Below, piece by piece: positions 52,072 through 61,991 of a DNA stretch of 64,000 bases. The stretch is from contig WSNJ01000001.1 in the NCBI GenBank assembly GCA_013316045.1, forward strand, positions 26,241 through 90,240, given 5' to 3'. Position 1 is the stretch's first letter; each line of letters starts with the position of its first letter. The notes beneath the pieces were generated by a model, which had not been told where the DNA came from, searched no databases, and saw nothing but the letters and a program-made list of their open reading frames with translations. The translations under genes were made by a program, and so were the position numbers. This DNA is from Clostridia bacterium (GTDB lineage Bacteria > Bacillota > Clostridia > Christensenellales > Pumilibacteraceae).

Positions 52072-54564
52072 ATGAGTAAAAACGTTTTTAAGAAAATTAT
52101 TCTCGCCGCGTTGAGCGCGGTGCTGGCGTTTTCGTTTTGCGCGTGCAAGTCCGAAAATTCCGCGGGGGGGGGTAACGTTAATATATGGACGGCGTCGGGC
52201 GCGGAAAAGCTGTTGCAGGAAGCCGACTACAAATCGCGTTACGGAAATACGAGCGTTAAAATAGGCGTTTTCCGCAACGAAACGGAAGCGGCGCAAATTA
52301 TGATAACTCCCGAATACGACGTTAAGAGCTATTCGGTCGAAACGGCGGATCTCGTTTCCGCGGACGGAAAAGTATTGCCTAAAACGGCGATTTCGGTTTA
52401 CCACGAAAAATATATCTATGTGGATCAGCTGAAAGACAAGTATTCGCCGACGGGCATAGGTTGGTATCCCGACGCGCTGCTACCTATCGAAAAAGCCGCG
52501 GAGTACGGCGAAAACAAAATAGCCGCGAATAAAAATCAAGGCGTTTGGATATCCGTTCGTCCCGACGAAAATCAGACGGCGGGAACGTTCAAGGGGAATT
52601 TCGCCGTTATAACGGACGGAAAACGGAGCGAAGTCCCCGTCGAGATAACGGTATACGATTACACGCTGTCCGACAAAGTGCACTCGAAAACGAGTTTCGG
52701 TATGACTATGTCCGAAATCGCGGGCGCGGAACTCGACAGTTCGGTCGAAATGAACGAAAAATATTACGAATTTTTGCTCGACCGACGTGTTAGCGCGCAG
52801 TCGTTGCCTATGGGCATAATAAACACGGACGAAAGACTTTTGAAAGAGTATTTGCCTAAGTGGCTTAACGTCGCCGAAAAATATACTCGCGACGACAGGT
52901 GCTCTAATATAAATCTGCCGTTTGCGACTACGCAGGTTTCCGTTTCGGGCAAGACGATAACGAGCGTCGATTTCGATTTGTTTGAAAAAACGCTTAGGGC
53001 GATAGTCGAATACAGCGTCGAGAAAAACATAAATCTTCTCGAAAAAGCCGGAACGTATTTCATATTTTTCGACGAATACGACGTAAACAATACTGCCGTT
53101 ATGGCTTCTTACAATATAAACAAGGCGAACGAGCTTTGCGAAAAACTTGCGACGGAATACGGCGCGGCGACGATCGCGGAGCCGCTTAAAAGCGCGATAG
53201 TCAAGTCGCTCGCGGGATTCAAGCACAAAGTCGTAGGCGAACTTATGGACGCTTTGAAGGTCGAAAGGGCGGCGATGGTGCCCAAAATAAACAAATATCA
53301 CACGCAGGAACAGCGCGATATCTATATCGATTGGGATAAACAAGGCTACGTCGACAACGGTTACGGCAGCGAAATGTGGACGTATACTTGTTGGGATCCG
53401 ATGTCGCCGTCTCCGACTTACCATATAGAAGATATTTTACTGTCGTCCAGACTTTTGTCGTGGATGATGTACGATTACGATATAGTCGGAAATCTGTATT
53501 GGTCGACTACAAAATATCAGATACGCACGTCGAATTCGAGCAACGAATATCCGATTCAGGACTATTATTCGAATCCGCTCCGCTTTCCGAGAGCCAACGG
53601 CGACGGCTTTTTACTGTATCCGGGGCGACCTTACGGAATAGACGGACCCGTGTCGTCCATACGTCTCGAATCCGTTTGCGACGGCTTGGAAGAATACGAT
53701 TTACTGTACGCGCTCGAAGAACTGTATTCGGACGGCGGAGTTACGAAAGAGCAATTCGACGCGTTTACTCAGGTTTTGTATAAAGATTTATTCTCGGGCA
53801 CGCTCGTGCGCGTGGGCGACGGACTTGTAAACGATTTCGCGAATGCGAGAGCAATGCTTGCAGACCTTTTGGTAACGGCGGATCGTACGGGACTCGTTAT
53901 AAAAGAGTACGAAAACAAGGACGGCGCGGCGTCGGTCGTAATTTCCGCGCCGAATTCTACGGAAATAAATTTCGCGGACGGCGTGCAAGCCGAAAAAACC
54001 GTCGGCGACAACAGAACGGAATACGCGCTTTCTATTTCGCTCGACAAGGACGAAAACCGCTTGGCGCTTACCGCGACGGCGGACGGGAAAAATTATTCGC
54101 TCGAAATCAACTTGGGCGGAAAGAACGAAACCGTTACGGGCGAGAAATTCGCTTCGCTTATAACGCTAATTCCCGACGGCGGTTCGGTCGAAGCTGGCGA
54201 CAATGACGGCGAACCCGTTACGAAAATAACGCTTTCGGAGGCAAACGTTTCGGCGGCTGATATAGACGTATCGGGATTCGGCATAGGCGGAAAAGCTTCG
54301 CAGATAACTCTCGAAGTATATCTGTACGGCGACGAAGAAACGGAAGTAACAATTCTTACAAAATGCGCAAAATCCGACGGCTTTACGGTACCTACGGGTA
54401 TGAACGGCTTGAAACTGAATAAAGGTTTGAATAAGGTTACCGTTTCCGCGACCGATTTGAATTTCGATCGCAACGGAAATCTGAGCGTGATACGGTTCAG
54501 ATTCAACTTCCAAGAGCCGCAAGCGGTTTCGTTCGCGGTCGGAAAATTGACGACGGTGAGGTGA
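52072..54564 (+). CDS. DUF4091 lipoprotein (glycoside-hydrolase-like)
   Basis: An 830-aa lipoprotein with lipobox at Cys25 (SFCAC) and a linker SAGGGN encoded by nine consecutive G (52164-52172). Residues 40-200 form a beta domain (IGVFRNETEAAQIMITPEYD). Residues 210-600 are the DUF4091 barrel-like region: YFIFFDEYDVNN near 330, MWTYTCWDP near 440 and WMMYDYDIVGNLYWSTTKYQ near 462. From about 680 to 830 is a beta-rich domain that may bind carbohydrate. It is predicted to act outside the membrane on the glycan imported by this locus. The G tract could switch expression by slippage. Confidence 0.82.
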   Translation: MSKNVFKKIILAALSAVLAFSFCACKSENSAGGGNVNIWTASGAEKLLQEADYKSRYGNTSVKIGVFRNETEAAQIMITPEYDVKSYSVETADLVSADGKVLPKTAISVYHEKYIYVDQLKDKYSPTGIGWYPDALLPIEKAAEYGENKIAANKNQGVWISVRPDENQTAGTFKGNFAVITDGKRSEVPVEITVYDYTLSDKVHSKTSFGMTMSEIAGAELDSSVEMNEKYYEFLLDRRVSAQSLPMGIINTDERLLKEYLPKWLNVAEKYTRDDRCSNINLPFATTQVSVSGKTITSVDFDLFEKTLRAIVEYSVEKNINLLEKAGTYFIFFDEYDVNNTAVMASYNINKANELCEKLATEYGAATIAEPLKSAIVKSLAGFKHKVVGELMDALKVERAAMVPKINKYHTQEQRDIYIDWDKQGYVDNGYGSEMWTYTCWDPMSPSPTYHIEDILLSSRLLSWMMYDYDIVGNLYWSTTKYQIRTSNSSNEYPIQDYYSNPLRFPRANGDGFLLYPGRPYGIDGPVSSIRLESVCDGLEEYDLLYALEELYSDGGVTKEQFDAFTQVLYKDLFSGTLVRVGDGLVNDFANARAMLADLLVTADRTGLVIKEYENKDGAASVVISAPNSTEINFADGVQAEKTVGDNRTEYALSISLDKDENRLALTATADGKNYSLEINLGGKNETVTGEKFASLITLIPDGGSVEAGDNDGEPVTKITLSEANVSAADIDVSGFGIGGKASQITLEVYLYGDEETEVTILTKCAKSDGFTVPTGMNGLKLNKGLNKVTVSATDLNFDRNGNLSVIRFRFNFQEPQAVSFAVGKLTTVR

Positions 54565-54568
54565 TATT

Positions 54569-55738
54569 ATGAAAAAAACGCTTATATTCTTTATTACGCT
54601 TATAACTGTTTTCTGCGCGTGCGCGTGCGGAAAAAACGAAACGGAAGTTAGGACGGACGAGAGAATGATTTCCGTAAACGCGCTTTCCGCTCCGTCGGAT
54701 CTCGACAGCGTGCGTATGATAGGACCCGTCGGAAAAGTTACGACGTCTGATAAGGGCGCGTGCGTTACGGTTACGTCCGACCCTTATAAAGCGGGGTTTA
54801 AGCTCGACACGACCGCGCTGTACTTGCCTTTTTCCGACGAGCGAGCGGAAAAAGATTACACGGATTTTACGAATACGGAATTTGTGGCGTTCGACGTATT
54901 TTCCGAGAGCGACGAAACCGTTTCTTTGGACGTTCGGCTCGTGTTTTCGGACGTGGATTTGGGGCAGGCGGTAAACAGGAGCAAATGCGGACTGCCGCAA
55001 ACGTTCGAAATCAAACCGAATAGCTGGAACAGAGTCGCGTATTCGGTTAAAAGAGAACTTATTCCGAAAACCGAAGGCGTTCCCGCTTTGACGGTAAAGG
55101 GCGCGTATATCGAGTTCCCCGCAGTCGAAAACGATACGGATTTTCATTTGAAAGATTTGCGGCTTTACACGACGGATAAACCCGTTCCCGCGCTTTCTTC
55201 GGCGGTAAAAAGCGGCGAAATATGTTCGTTCGATTCGTATTGGCAAACGGAACTCACGCGTGTAGATTACTATTGGGACACACGGCTTATTCCGCAAATT
55301 CGGCGCGAAACGGGCATAACTTCCGACGGCATAGGTGCGTCGCTGAAAGTAACGGCAAAAGCGGGCACGGCGGCAGGTTCGGTATCGGGCAGATACCCGG
55401 GGATTTTGATAGGAGAAGAACTTCTGGCGTCGGTCGATTTTTCCGATTACCCCGACGACGCGAAACTTTGTTTCGACCTTTTCGCGCCGAAAAACGGCGG
55501 TATAGACAGGTTGTTTTTATCGCTTTACGTCGGCAGTACGAGATTTTTTAACGGAAAGGCTTTTTATGCCGTTCCGGGGCAATGGACCACCGTTTCTTAT
55601 ACCGTGGCGGAATTGAACGCGGCGGCGACGGACGATGCGAATTTCGAAAAGACAAACAGAATTTTCGTAAGGTGGTCGGAGTTTACGGGCACGGATAAAG
55701 TGTTCTATTTGGATAATTTCAGGGTCGTCGCGCCTTGA
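54569..55738 (+). CDS. Lipoprotein with paired carbohydrate-binding-like domains
   Basis: A 389-aa protein with a short signal peptide and Cys-rich lipobox region (VFCACAC, 14-20). Two similar beta-sandwich segments follow (about 45-205 and 215-389). Each has the pattern of a strand with a Ser/Thr-Trp pair and a long strand ending in LKDLRLYTTD or FYLDNFRVVAP. Such ends are typical of CBM-like domains. No catalytic residues are evident. It starts 5 nt after the DUF4091 lipoprotein and overlaps the next frame's upstream region. Role: likely surface glycan binding. Confidence 0.75.
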   Translation: MKKTLIFFITLITVFCACACGKNETEVRTDERMISVNALSAPSDLDSVRMIGPVGKVTTSDKGACVTVTSDPYKAGFKLDTTALYLPFSDERAEKDYTDFTNTEFVAFDVFSESDETVSLDVRLVFSDVDLGQAVNRSKCGLPQTFEIKPNSWNRVAYSVKRELIPKTEGVPALTVKGAYIEFPAVENDTDFHLKDLRLYTTDKPVPALSSAVKSGEICSFDSYWQTELTRVDYYWDTRLIPQIRRETGITSDGIGASLKVTAKAGTAAGSVSGRYPGILIGEELLASVDFSDYPDDAKLCFDLFAPKNGGIDRLFLSLYVGSTRFFNGKAFYAVPGQWTTVSYTVAELNAAATDDANFEKTNRIFVRWSEFTGTDKVFYLDNFRVVAP

Positions 55739-55758
55739 AAGTAAAGGGGAGAAATAAT

Positions 55759-58329
55759 ATGACGAAAACAAAGAAAATTTGCTTTGCGGCGCTTATTTCG
55801 CTGCTTATGCTGTGTTTGTCCGTATCCCTTGCGGCGTGCGGAAACAAAACGACGGAGACGGTTTCGGATTTCGAGATTAAAGAAAGCGTAACCGTTTTTC
55901 AAGGCGCGGTCGTGCATACGGAAACGCCGTTTATTGTCAATAATTTCGGGCAAAAACTCGGTTTCGACGTGAGAGTCGAAGATAAAGACGGAGTTTCGGT
56001 CGAGCTCGTAAACGGCACTTTCGTTGCGGAAAAAGAAAGCTATACTATATATTACGACGCTATTTTGTCGGTCGGCGGCAAAGTAACCAAAACCACGGCC
56101 GTAACGGTTATTTTGCCCGATACTCGGCTTGAAAGTTACGATAAAGTAACCGACGCAAATCTGTATCTTGCGGACAGAAAAGCGGAGTACGATTTTTCCG
56201 AACATTTCACGACCGACGTTTCGGAGATCAAAGACGACTACGATTTTATTTACGAGCTTGACGGCGAAGAAATGAACGGGAGCGTCTTGCCCGCCGACGC
56301 GGCGATCGGAATCGGCAAAGTTACCGTTTACGCGCGCAATAAATCGACGGGAACGGGCAAACTTTTGTATGAAGGCAGAGCCGACGTTTACGATTCGACC
56401 GAGCCGTCTATGACCGTGGCGAAACCCGAAATAACGCAAATGCGCGCTTATGCCGCAAACACTTGGAACGGTCATCCGACGAGTAATTTTGCGGAAGATA
56501 GCGAAAAAGGCGCGGTGCTGTCCGTTGCGGGGAGTGCGGTGGATCAAGTCGGCGTTGCGATAAACGCAATTCACGGCGCGGAATATTACGAAATGTTAGC
56601 CGAGAGCAATGATAAATTGTACGCCGTCTATTCGTTCAAATTTCTTTCCGAGGGGTCGGATATTACTTACTCTTACCGTCATTATAACCTTATGACGGGC
56701 ACGGATACGATGAGCGAGAATACGCGCGCGTCGCTCGACGAGTGGATAAGCGTTTCCGTTCCGCTCGCCGAATTCGCAGGCTATACGGAGACTTTGAGAA
56801 CCGTTTACACGCAAAATTTTTCGAGCAGCAAAGGGTATACGTCGAAAGGATTTTTGATGAAATACAATACGGTTTTGGGCAGTCAGACGAGAAAGACGGC
56901 ATTTTATATGACGGACGTCAAACTTTACGAAATCGCGTCTCTCGATCTGGATAGCGTAACGGACACGACAGTGCATTTGGTCGAAAAGTCCGACTCTTAC
57001 GATTTGTCGGCGCTTTATACGGAAGATACGGAGTCGTATAAAACCGATTTCGACTTCGTTTGGAGCATAGACGGCAAAGAAATAACGGGCAGTATCGTTC
57101 CGCAGACGATCGAACACGGATTGCACGGCGTTGTAATGCGCGCTAAGAACAAAGCAAGCGGCGCGGAAACCGAACTTTATACGGGAACGATAGACTTTTA
57201 CGACGAAGAAAACCCCGACTTTACCGTAGCGACCGCAACCGAAAAATATATGTACGGAGTTACGTCGAGCGGGTCGCTTACCAACGAATCAACGCAAACG
57301 ACTTACGAGAACGATTACGACGGGCGCGGAAACGTAATAAAAGTTACTATGTCGGCGGCGGCTAATTACAGCGGTATAGTTTTGAATTCGCTGCACGGCA
57401 GTGCGTATTACGAAAAACTTGCGATAAACAGCTCTTACTACTTGGAGTTCGAATTTAAGGTAGAAAGTCAAGAAGCAAATCCCGCTTATCAAGTAATTTC
57501 GAATGTTTCCGGAAATATGGGAGACAGAAAAAGTTATACGAAAGGAACTTGGCAAAGCGTTCGGATGAGCTTGGGCGAATTCGCGGAATATACGGAAGTT
57601 TTGCGTAAAAAATATAACGATAATCTAAGTATAAAAGGCACGAGCAACAAAACGGAAGGCGGAGCGACAAGCGACTTTTTGAGAATAACCGCGACGGAAA
57701 ACGGCATAAACGGAAGCGGGAACGGAAAAGCGGCGACTGTATATATGACCGAAATAAAAATCGTCGAACTCGTCGCAACCGCGAGCGCGGACTGTATGTA
57801 CGGGCTTACTTCGAGCGCAAGCGGTAAAAATCTTTCCACTCAGACTTCTTATATCGGAGCTTACGATTGCCGCGCCGATGTTATGCAAGTCAATATGAAC
57901 GAAGCCGCGAATTACAGCGGAGCAGTTATAAAACCGTTGCAAAACAAGACGTATTATCAAAGTTTGGCAAACGGAGCGGAGAACTATTTCGTTACGTTTG
58001 AGTTTAAGGTCGAAAGCGCGGAAGCCGTGCCCGAATATCAAATTATGTCCGCCGTTGACGGTACTATGAGCGCGAGAACGAGTTGCGTGAAAGGCGAGTG
58101 GAAAACGGTTGAAATACCACTCGGTCAATTTGTCGAGTTTTACGATACTTGGGTAAAAAAATACGACGATAATATAAACGTAAAAGGCAAAGACGTCGTA
58201 ACCGCAGGCGGCGCAAAAAGCGACTTTTTGAGAATTACCGCAACCGAACAGGCTAATGGCGGCGGAAATGGAAAAGCCGCGACCTTTTATATAACGAGCG
58301 TAAAACTTATACAAAAGGCGCAAGCATAA
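55759..58329 (+). CDS. Multi-repeat surface lipoprotein
   Basis: An 856-aa lipoprotein: the ATG at 55759 is chosen for its GGGGAG site, with the lipobox at Cys27 (SLAAC). Two related modules of about 90 aa (DANLYLADRKAEYDFSEHF and DTTVHLVEKSDSYDLSALY) each precede a beta-sandwich module, and the last sandwich is duplicated a further time. The three sandwiches share ANYSG, LEFEFKVES, KSDFLRITATE or DFLRITATE, and GNGKAATVYMT. Internal duplication is clear, most strongly between residues 490-680 and 690-850. It fits a cell-surface glycan-binding protein. No enzymatic motif is visible. Confidence 0.78.
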   Translation: MTKTKKICFAALISLLMLCLSVSLAACGNKTTETVSDFEIKESVTVFQGAVVHTETPFIVNNFGQKLGFDVRVEDKDGVSVELVNGTFVAEKESYTIYYDAILSVGGKVTKTTAVTVILPDTRLESYDKVTDANLYLADRKAEYDFSEHFTTDVSEIKDDYDFIYELDGEEMNGSVLPADAAIGIGKVTVYARNKSTGTGKLLYEGRADVYDSTEPSMTVAKPEITQMRAYAANTWNGHPTSNFAEDSEKGAVLSVAGSAVDQVGVAINAIHGAEYYEMLAESNDKLYAVYSFKFLSEGSDITYSYRHYNLMTGTDTMSENTRASLDEWISVSVPLAEFAGYTETLRTVYTQNFSSSKGYTSKGFLMKYNTVLGSQTRKTAFYMTDVKLYEIASLDLDSVTDTTVHLVEKSDSYDLSALYTEDTESYKTDFDFVWSIDGKEITGSIVPQTIEHGLHGVVMRAKNKASGAETELYTGTIDFYDEENPDFTVATATEKYMYGVTSSGSLTNESTQTTYENDYDGRGNVIKVTMSAAANYSGIVLNSLHGSAYYEKLAINSSYYLEFEFKVESQEANPAYQVISNVSGNMGDRKSYTKGTWQSVRMSLGEFAEYTEVLRKKYNDNLSIKGTSNKTEGGATSDFLRITATENGINGSGNGKAATVYMTEIKIVELVATASADCMYGLTSSASGKNLSTQTSYIGAYDCRADVMQVNMNEAANYSGAVIKPLQNKTYYQSLANGAENYFVTFEFKVESAEAVPEYQIMSAVDGTMSARTSCVKGEWKTVEIPLGQFVEFYDTWVKKYDDNINVKGKDVVTAGGAKSDFLRITATEQANGGGNGKAATFYITSVKLIQKAQA

Positions 58330-58348
58330 AAACAAGCGGGCAAAAGGA

Positions 58349-59527
58349 ATGGCAAACGAAAACAAATTTCATATCGGCTTTTGGAATTATAACCGCGCGG
58401 GGACGAAACCTGCCGAGCAGTATGTAAACGAGTGGAAAGAACTCGGTATGAATACGGCTTTAAGCAGCGTTTTCGACCCGTCGGTTTCCGAGCCGCAAGA
58501 CTTATTCGCGGAACTCGACGAAGCCGAAAAACGGGGAATTGCCATAATCGTTTACGACTACCGCACTCATTGGACTTCGCTTATGCGCGGCGGCGAGAAA
58601 GCGTTTCGCGGCGGCGTGGAAGCGGCGCGGCGCGATTTCGGAAAATATAAAGCCGTTTTCGGTTTCCATATAGGCGACGAACCGAAAAAAGAAGATATTC
58701 CTTTCGTAGTAAGCGCGGCCCGCATTGTCAAAGAAATAATGCCCGACAAGTTTTTGTTTATGAACTTTCTGCCGTATCTCGGGGAAGCGAATTTCGCGGA
58801 CACCGTCGGCGTTTCGGGGCGCGATTATCATACTTTGGCGGCGCAAACGGTTGCGGACGGCTCCCTTTCCGTTATGTGCTACGACTGCTATTCGCAATGC
58901 ACGGTTATAAACCCCGAGCGCGGGCTGAATATGTATTTCAAAAACCTGAATTTGTTCGCGCAAGCAGCGAAAGAAGCGGGCGTTCCGCTTTGGACGAGTC
59001 TGCTTTCCGTGGGGCATTGGCATTACCGCGTTCCGACCGAGGACGATCTGCGTTGGCAGTTGTCGACCGCGGCGGCTCACGGAGTCAAGGGCATTATGTG
59101 GTACTACGTTTACGGCGGCGACGGCGAAAGTTCGTACCGCAGTGCGCCTGTGGACGAAAACGGATATAAAACGCCGACTTTCGACGCTCTCGCGCGGCAA
59201 AACAGAGCGTTTATGAAACATTATGGCGACAGGTTTGCGAATGCGGAACTCATAAAGGTCGAGCATAGCGGCATTTCGTACGGCGGCACGCCTGCTTTCA
59301 GTTCAGACGAATTCGTAAAAAGCGCGTCGAGCCTGACGGGAACGCCGCTTATAGTCTCGCGTTTTGCGGTGCGCGGCGGCGGATATGCAGTAGTCGTAGT
59401 CAATTTATCGCGCGATATGCCTACTTGCGTAACGCTTACGCTCGGCGACAAGTTTTCGGTATCTGACGAGCCGACCGAATTTTGGCTCGCGCAGGGTCAG
59501 CTCAAATGGATAGACTTAAAAGATTAA
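58349..59527 (+). CDS. TIM-barrel glycoside-hydrolase-like protein, unclassified
   Basis: A 392-aa protein with no signal peptide, so cytoplasmic. It starts HIGFWNYNRAGT, has WKELGMNTAL in the first helix, and FGFHIGDEPKKEDI near 108-121, where Glu of GDEP is the candidate acid/base (compare HISDEP in the DUF4091 protein at 38949). SVMCYDCYS near 172 and VKGIMWYYVYGGDGE near 250 fit later barrel strands. The last 90 residues look like a small beta domain. The ATG directly follows AAAGGA, an unusually tight ribosome site. No GH family number can be assigned by eye. Confidence 0.72.
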   Translation: MANENKFHIGFWNYNRAGTKPAEQYVNEWKELGMNTALSSVFDPSVSEPQDLFAELDEAEKRGIAIIVYDYRTHWTSLMRGGEKAFRGGVEAARRDFGKYKAVFGFHIGDEPKKEDIPFVVSAARIVKEIMPDKFLFMNFLPYLGEANFADTVGVSGRDYHTLAAQTVADGSLSVMCYDCYSQCTVINPERGLNMYFKNLNLFAQAAKEAGVPLWTSLLSVGHWHYRVPTEDDLRWQLSTAAAHGVKGIMWYYVYGGDGESSYRSAPVDENGYKTPTFDALARQNRAFMKHYGDRFANAELIKVEHSGISYGGTPAFSSDEFVKSASSLTGTPLIVSRFAVRGGGYAVVVVNLSRDMPTCVTLTLGDKFSVSDEPTEFWLAQGQLKWIDLKD

Positions 59528-59540
59528 GGCGATTTCGGGA

Positions 59541-61946
59541 ATGACAATAAAAATAAATACCGCGAATTTAAGCGGCGACGGAACGATTGAAATAGCGTCG
59601 GAAAAGGCGTTGCGGAGCGCCGTGCTTACGGTAGAGAATAAAAGCGGCGAAAAAACTGTTTTCGAGTATTTAGGTATAAACGGAAACAGAGCAAAGCGAA
59701 AGTTTAAGATAGAAAATCCGAAACTTTGGAGCGTAAACGAGCCGAATTTGTATTGTTACGAAGTTACGGCGGAATACGGAGACGGGCAAACCGAAACGAA
59801 ACGCGGCAGGTTCGGGTTCAGGACGCTTTCGCAGAACGGGAAGAATATATGCCTAAACGGCAAACCGCTGTTTATTCGCGGATATATCCGCGGAGCGACG
59901 GCGCACGATCACTCGAACTTGTGCGGTCTTTCGGAATACGAATTTTACAAAAAGAATATAAGCGCGGCGAAAAAATTCGGGTTTAACTTCGTGCGGTTTC
60001 ATTCGACGGTTCCGAGCGAAGAATTTTTCGCCGTTGCGGACGAGCTCGGTTTGCTCGTGCACATAGAACTTCGTCCGCCGCATGATATTTACAACAATCT
60101 CGAAGAAATGGTAACGAGCGGCAACGCGGTCGTACCGAAAGAGTTTTTGCACAGCGTAGTTAATGCGACGTATAATCATCCGTCGCTTGCGGTGTATTGC
60201 ATAGGCAACGAAATAAAGAACGCCGGCGAGAGCGTTGTCCGCGAGATAAAAGAGACGTTAGACGAGCTCGACGGCACGCGACTGTTTTTGGATACTTGCG
60301 CTTGGGGCAAGAACAACAGACCGCTCGTAGATATGGACGTTCAGCATTTAAGCTATTATTTTCCGTTCGGCAAACGGAGCGAAATGTACGACGACACGGA
60401 CAATCTGTTGGTCGTAAATTCCGACGCGGATACGCCGCTCGTAACTCGGGGCGAAAATTGCACGGCTGTAAGAAAACTGTATTTCTCCGTTCCGCTTATA
60501 GCGCACGAAGTTTGCCACTATACGGCGCTTAGGGACTTTTACGCGCTTAAAGAAAAGTTCGTCGAATACGGGGTTTCGCGCCCGTGGTGGATAGACGAAG
60601 AAATAAAGATGATCGAAAGCAAGGGATATAAAGAAATATTCCCCGAAATGTACAAGGCGAGCAAATATTTTCAGAAAGAGTGCTTGAAAACGGCGTTCGA
60701 GGCTATGCGCAAAAGCAAGCTCTTGGGCGGATTTCACTTTTTGCAATTCGCGGACACCGACGTATACGAAAACTCGAACGGAATAGTCGACTGTTTCGAC
60801 GACGAAAATTATATAACGCCCGAAGAGTTTGCGAAATTCAACGGCGACAAGGTTATCGTTGTGGATTTGGGAAACGGGATTTTTTCGGAAGAAGAAAACG
60901 CGACCGTTCCCGTGTATTTTTCAAATATAGGCGACGACTTGGCGGAAAAAGCCGACCTTTATATTGCGCTCGAAACGAAAAACGGCGAACGCGTGGCGAA
61001 CGTCGAAATGAAAAACGTCGACGTTTCGCGCAAAGGAGTATATGAAATAGCGGCGGCGAAAATCGAGTTCCCCAAGGCGAATAAGAGTCAAACGCTTACG
61101 CTGAAAATAAGCCTTAAAACGGCGGATAAAACGTACGCCGAAAACCGATGGGATATTCGCGTTTTCAAAAAATGCGAAAAGCGGACTTACTTTGAATTTA
61201 CAAACTACGAAAAAGGGGATATAGTTGTAACGGCGGATATTGCAACCGCGCTAAATAAACTCGAAAGCGGAAAGAAAGTCTGTCTTGTATATCGCTCGGA
61301 TTTCACGCGGCACAGAAAGACTTTTGCGGCAAGTCCCGAGTATGCTTTTAAGGCGTCGTGGAACAGATTTAAGCCCGTTATATGGGACAGGGGCACGAAT
61401 TTCGGCGGACTGTGCGACGAAAAACTGTTGAATAAATACGGTTTCCCGAGCGGAAAATACTACGGTTTCGAGTATTGCGCGCTTTCGGAAGATTGCGACA
61501 AGATAATTCTCGACGATTTCCCCGTAAAGGTAGATAAAATCATTTCGGGCATAGACAAAAGCTCGCGCGACCGATTCGACGCGTACCGCGACGCTTACAA
61601 CTTGCCCGAGCTTATGTACGACAGAACTTTGCGCGATTTCGGCTATCTTTTCTCGGTAGGGGTAGGCAATGGCAAACTGCTCGTGTGCGGACTGAATCTT
61701 ACGGGATTGGACGAAAACGAGCCGTCGTCGCTCGCAATGGCGGAGTTTATAATAAAGTATATGCAAAGCGACGATTTTAAGCCGAGGAACCGTCTGTCGG
61801 TCGAAGTTCTAAACCGATACTTAAAAGATTGCGCGGAAAGACCCGTAAAAGAGAGAACGATGACTCAGTTTTGGGCGCTCGACGACGCGCCGGTGGAGAG
61901 TCCCGAGTTTTGGAAAGCGGCGAAAAAATACTTGAAAGATAGTTAA
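59541..61946 (+). CDS. GH2-family glycosidase lacking the N-terminal sugar-binding domain
   Basis: An 801-aa protein without a signal peptide. Residues 1-95 are the immunoglobulin-like domain of GH2 (NPKLWSVNEPNLYCYEVTAE), and 100-440 the TIM barrel: GFRTLSQNGKNICLNGKPLFIRGY in two parts, FNFVRFHS near 150, YCIGNEIKN near 222 with the acid/base Glu, and LIAHEVCHYTALRDF near 316 with the candidate nucleophile Glu. A C-terminal 350 residues hold beta domains. Typical GH2 enzymes have about 180 more residues in front, which are absent. It probably splits imported oligosaccharides in the cytoplasm. Beta-galactosidase, glucuronidase or mannosidase activity cannot be told apart. Confidence 0.85.
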   Translation: MTIKINTANLSGDGTIEIASEKALRSAVLTVENKSGEKTVFEYLGINGNRAKRKFKIENPKLWSVNEPNLYCYEVTAEYGDGQTETKRGRFGFRTLSQNGKNICLNGKPLFIRGYIRGATAHDHSNLCGLSEYEFYKKNISAAKKFGFNFVRFHSTVPSEEFFAVADELGLLVHIELRPPHDIYNNLEEMVTSGNAVVPKEFLHSVVNATYNHPSLAVYCIGNEIKNAGESVVREIKETLDELDGTRLFLDTCAWGKNNRPLVDMDVQHLSYYFPFGKRSEMYDDTDNLLVVNSDADTPLVTRGENCTAVRKLYFSVPLIAHEVCHYTALRDFYALKEKFVEYGVSRPWWIDEEIKMIESKGYKEIFPEMYKASKYFQKECLKTAFEAMRKSKLLGGFHFLQFADTDVYENSNGIVDCFDDENYITPEEFAKFNGDKVIVVDLGNGIFSEEENATVPVYFSNIGDDLAEKADLYIALETKNGERVANVEMKNVDVSRKGVYEIAAAKIEFPKANKSQTLTLKISLKTADKTYAENRWDIRVFKKCEKRTYFEFTNYEKGDIVVTADIATALNKLESGKKVCLVYRSDFTRHRKTFAASPEYAFKASWNRFKPVIWDRGTNFGGLCDEKLLNKYGFPSGKYYGFEYCALSEDCDKIILDDFPVKVDKIISGIDKSSRDRFDAYRDAYNLPELMYDRTLRDFGYLFSVGVGNGKLLVCGLNLTGLDENEPSSLAMAEFIIKYMQSDDFKPRNRLSVEVLNRYLKDCAERPVKERTMTQFWALDDAPVESPEFWKAAKKYLKDS

Positions 61947-61991
61947 AAGTTTTCAAAAATATCTTGTAAAAAAGAGGTCGTGGTCATAAAC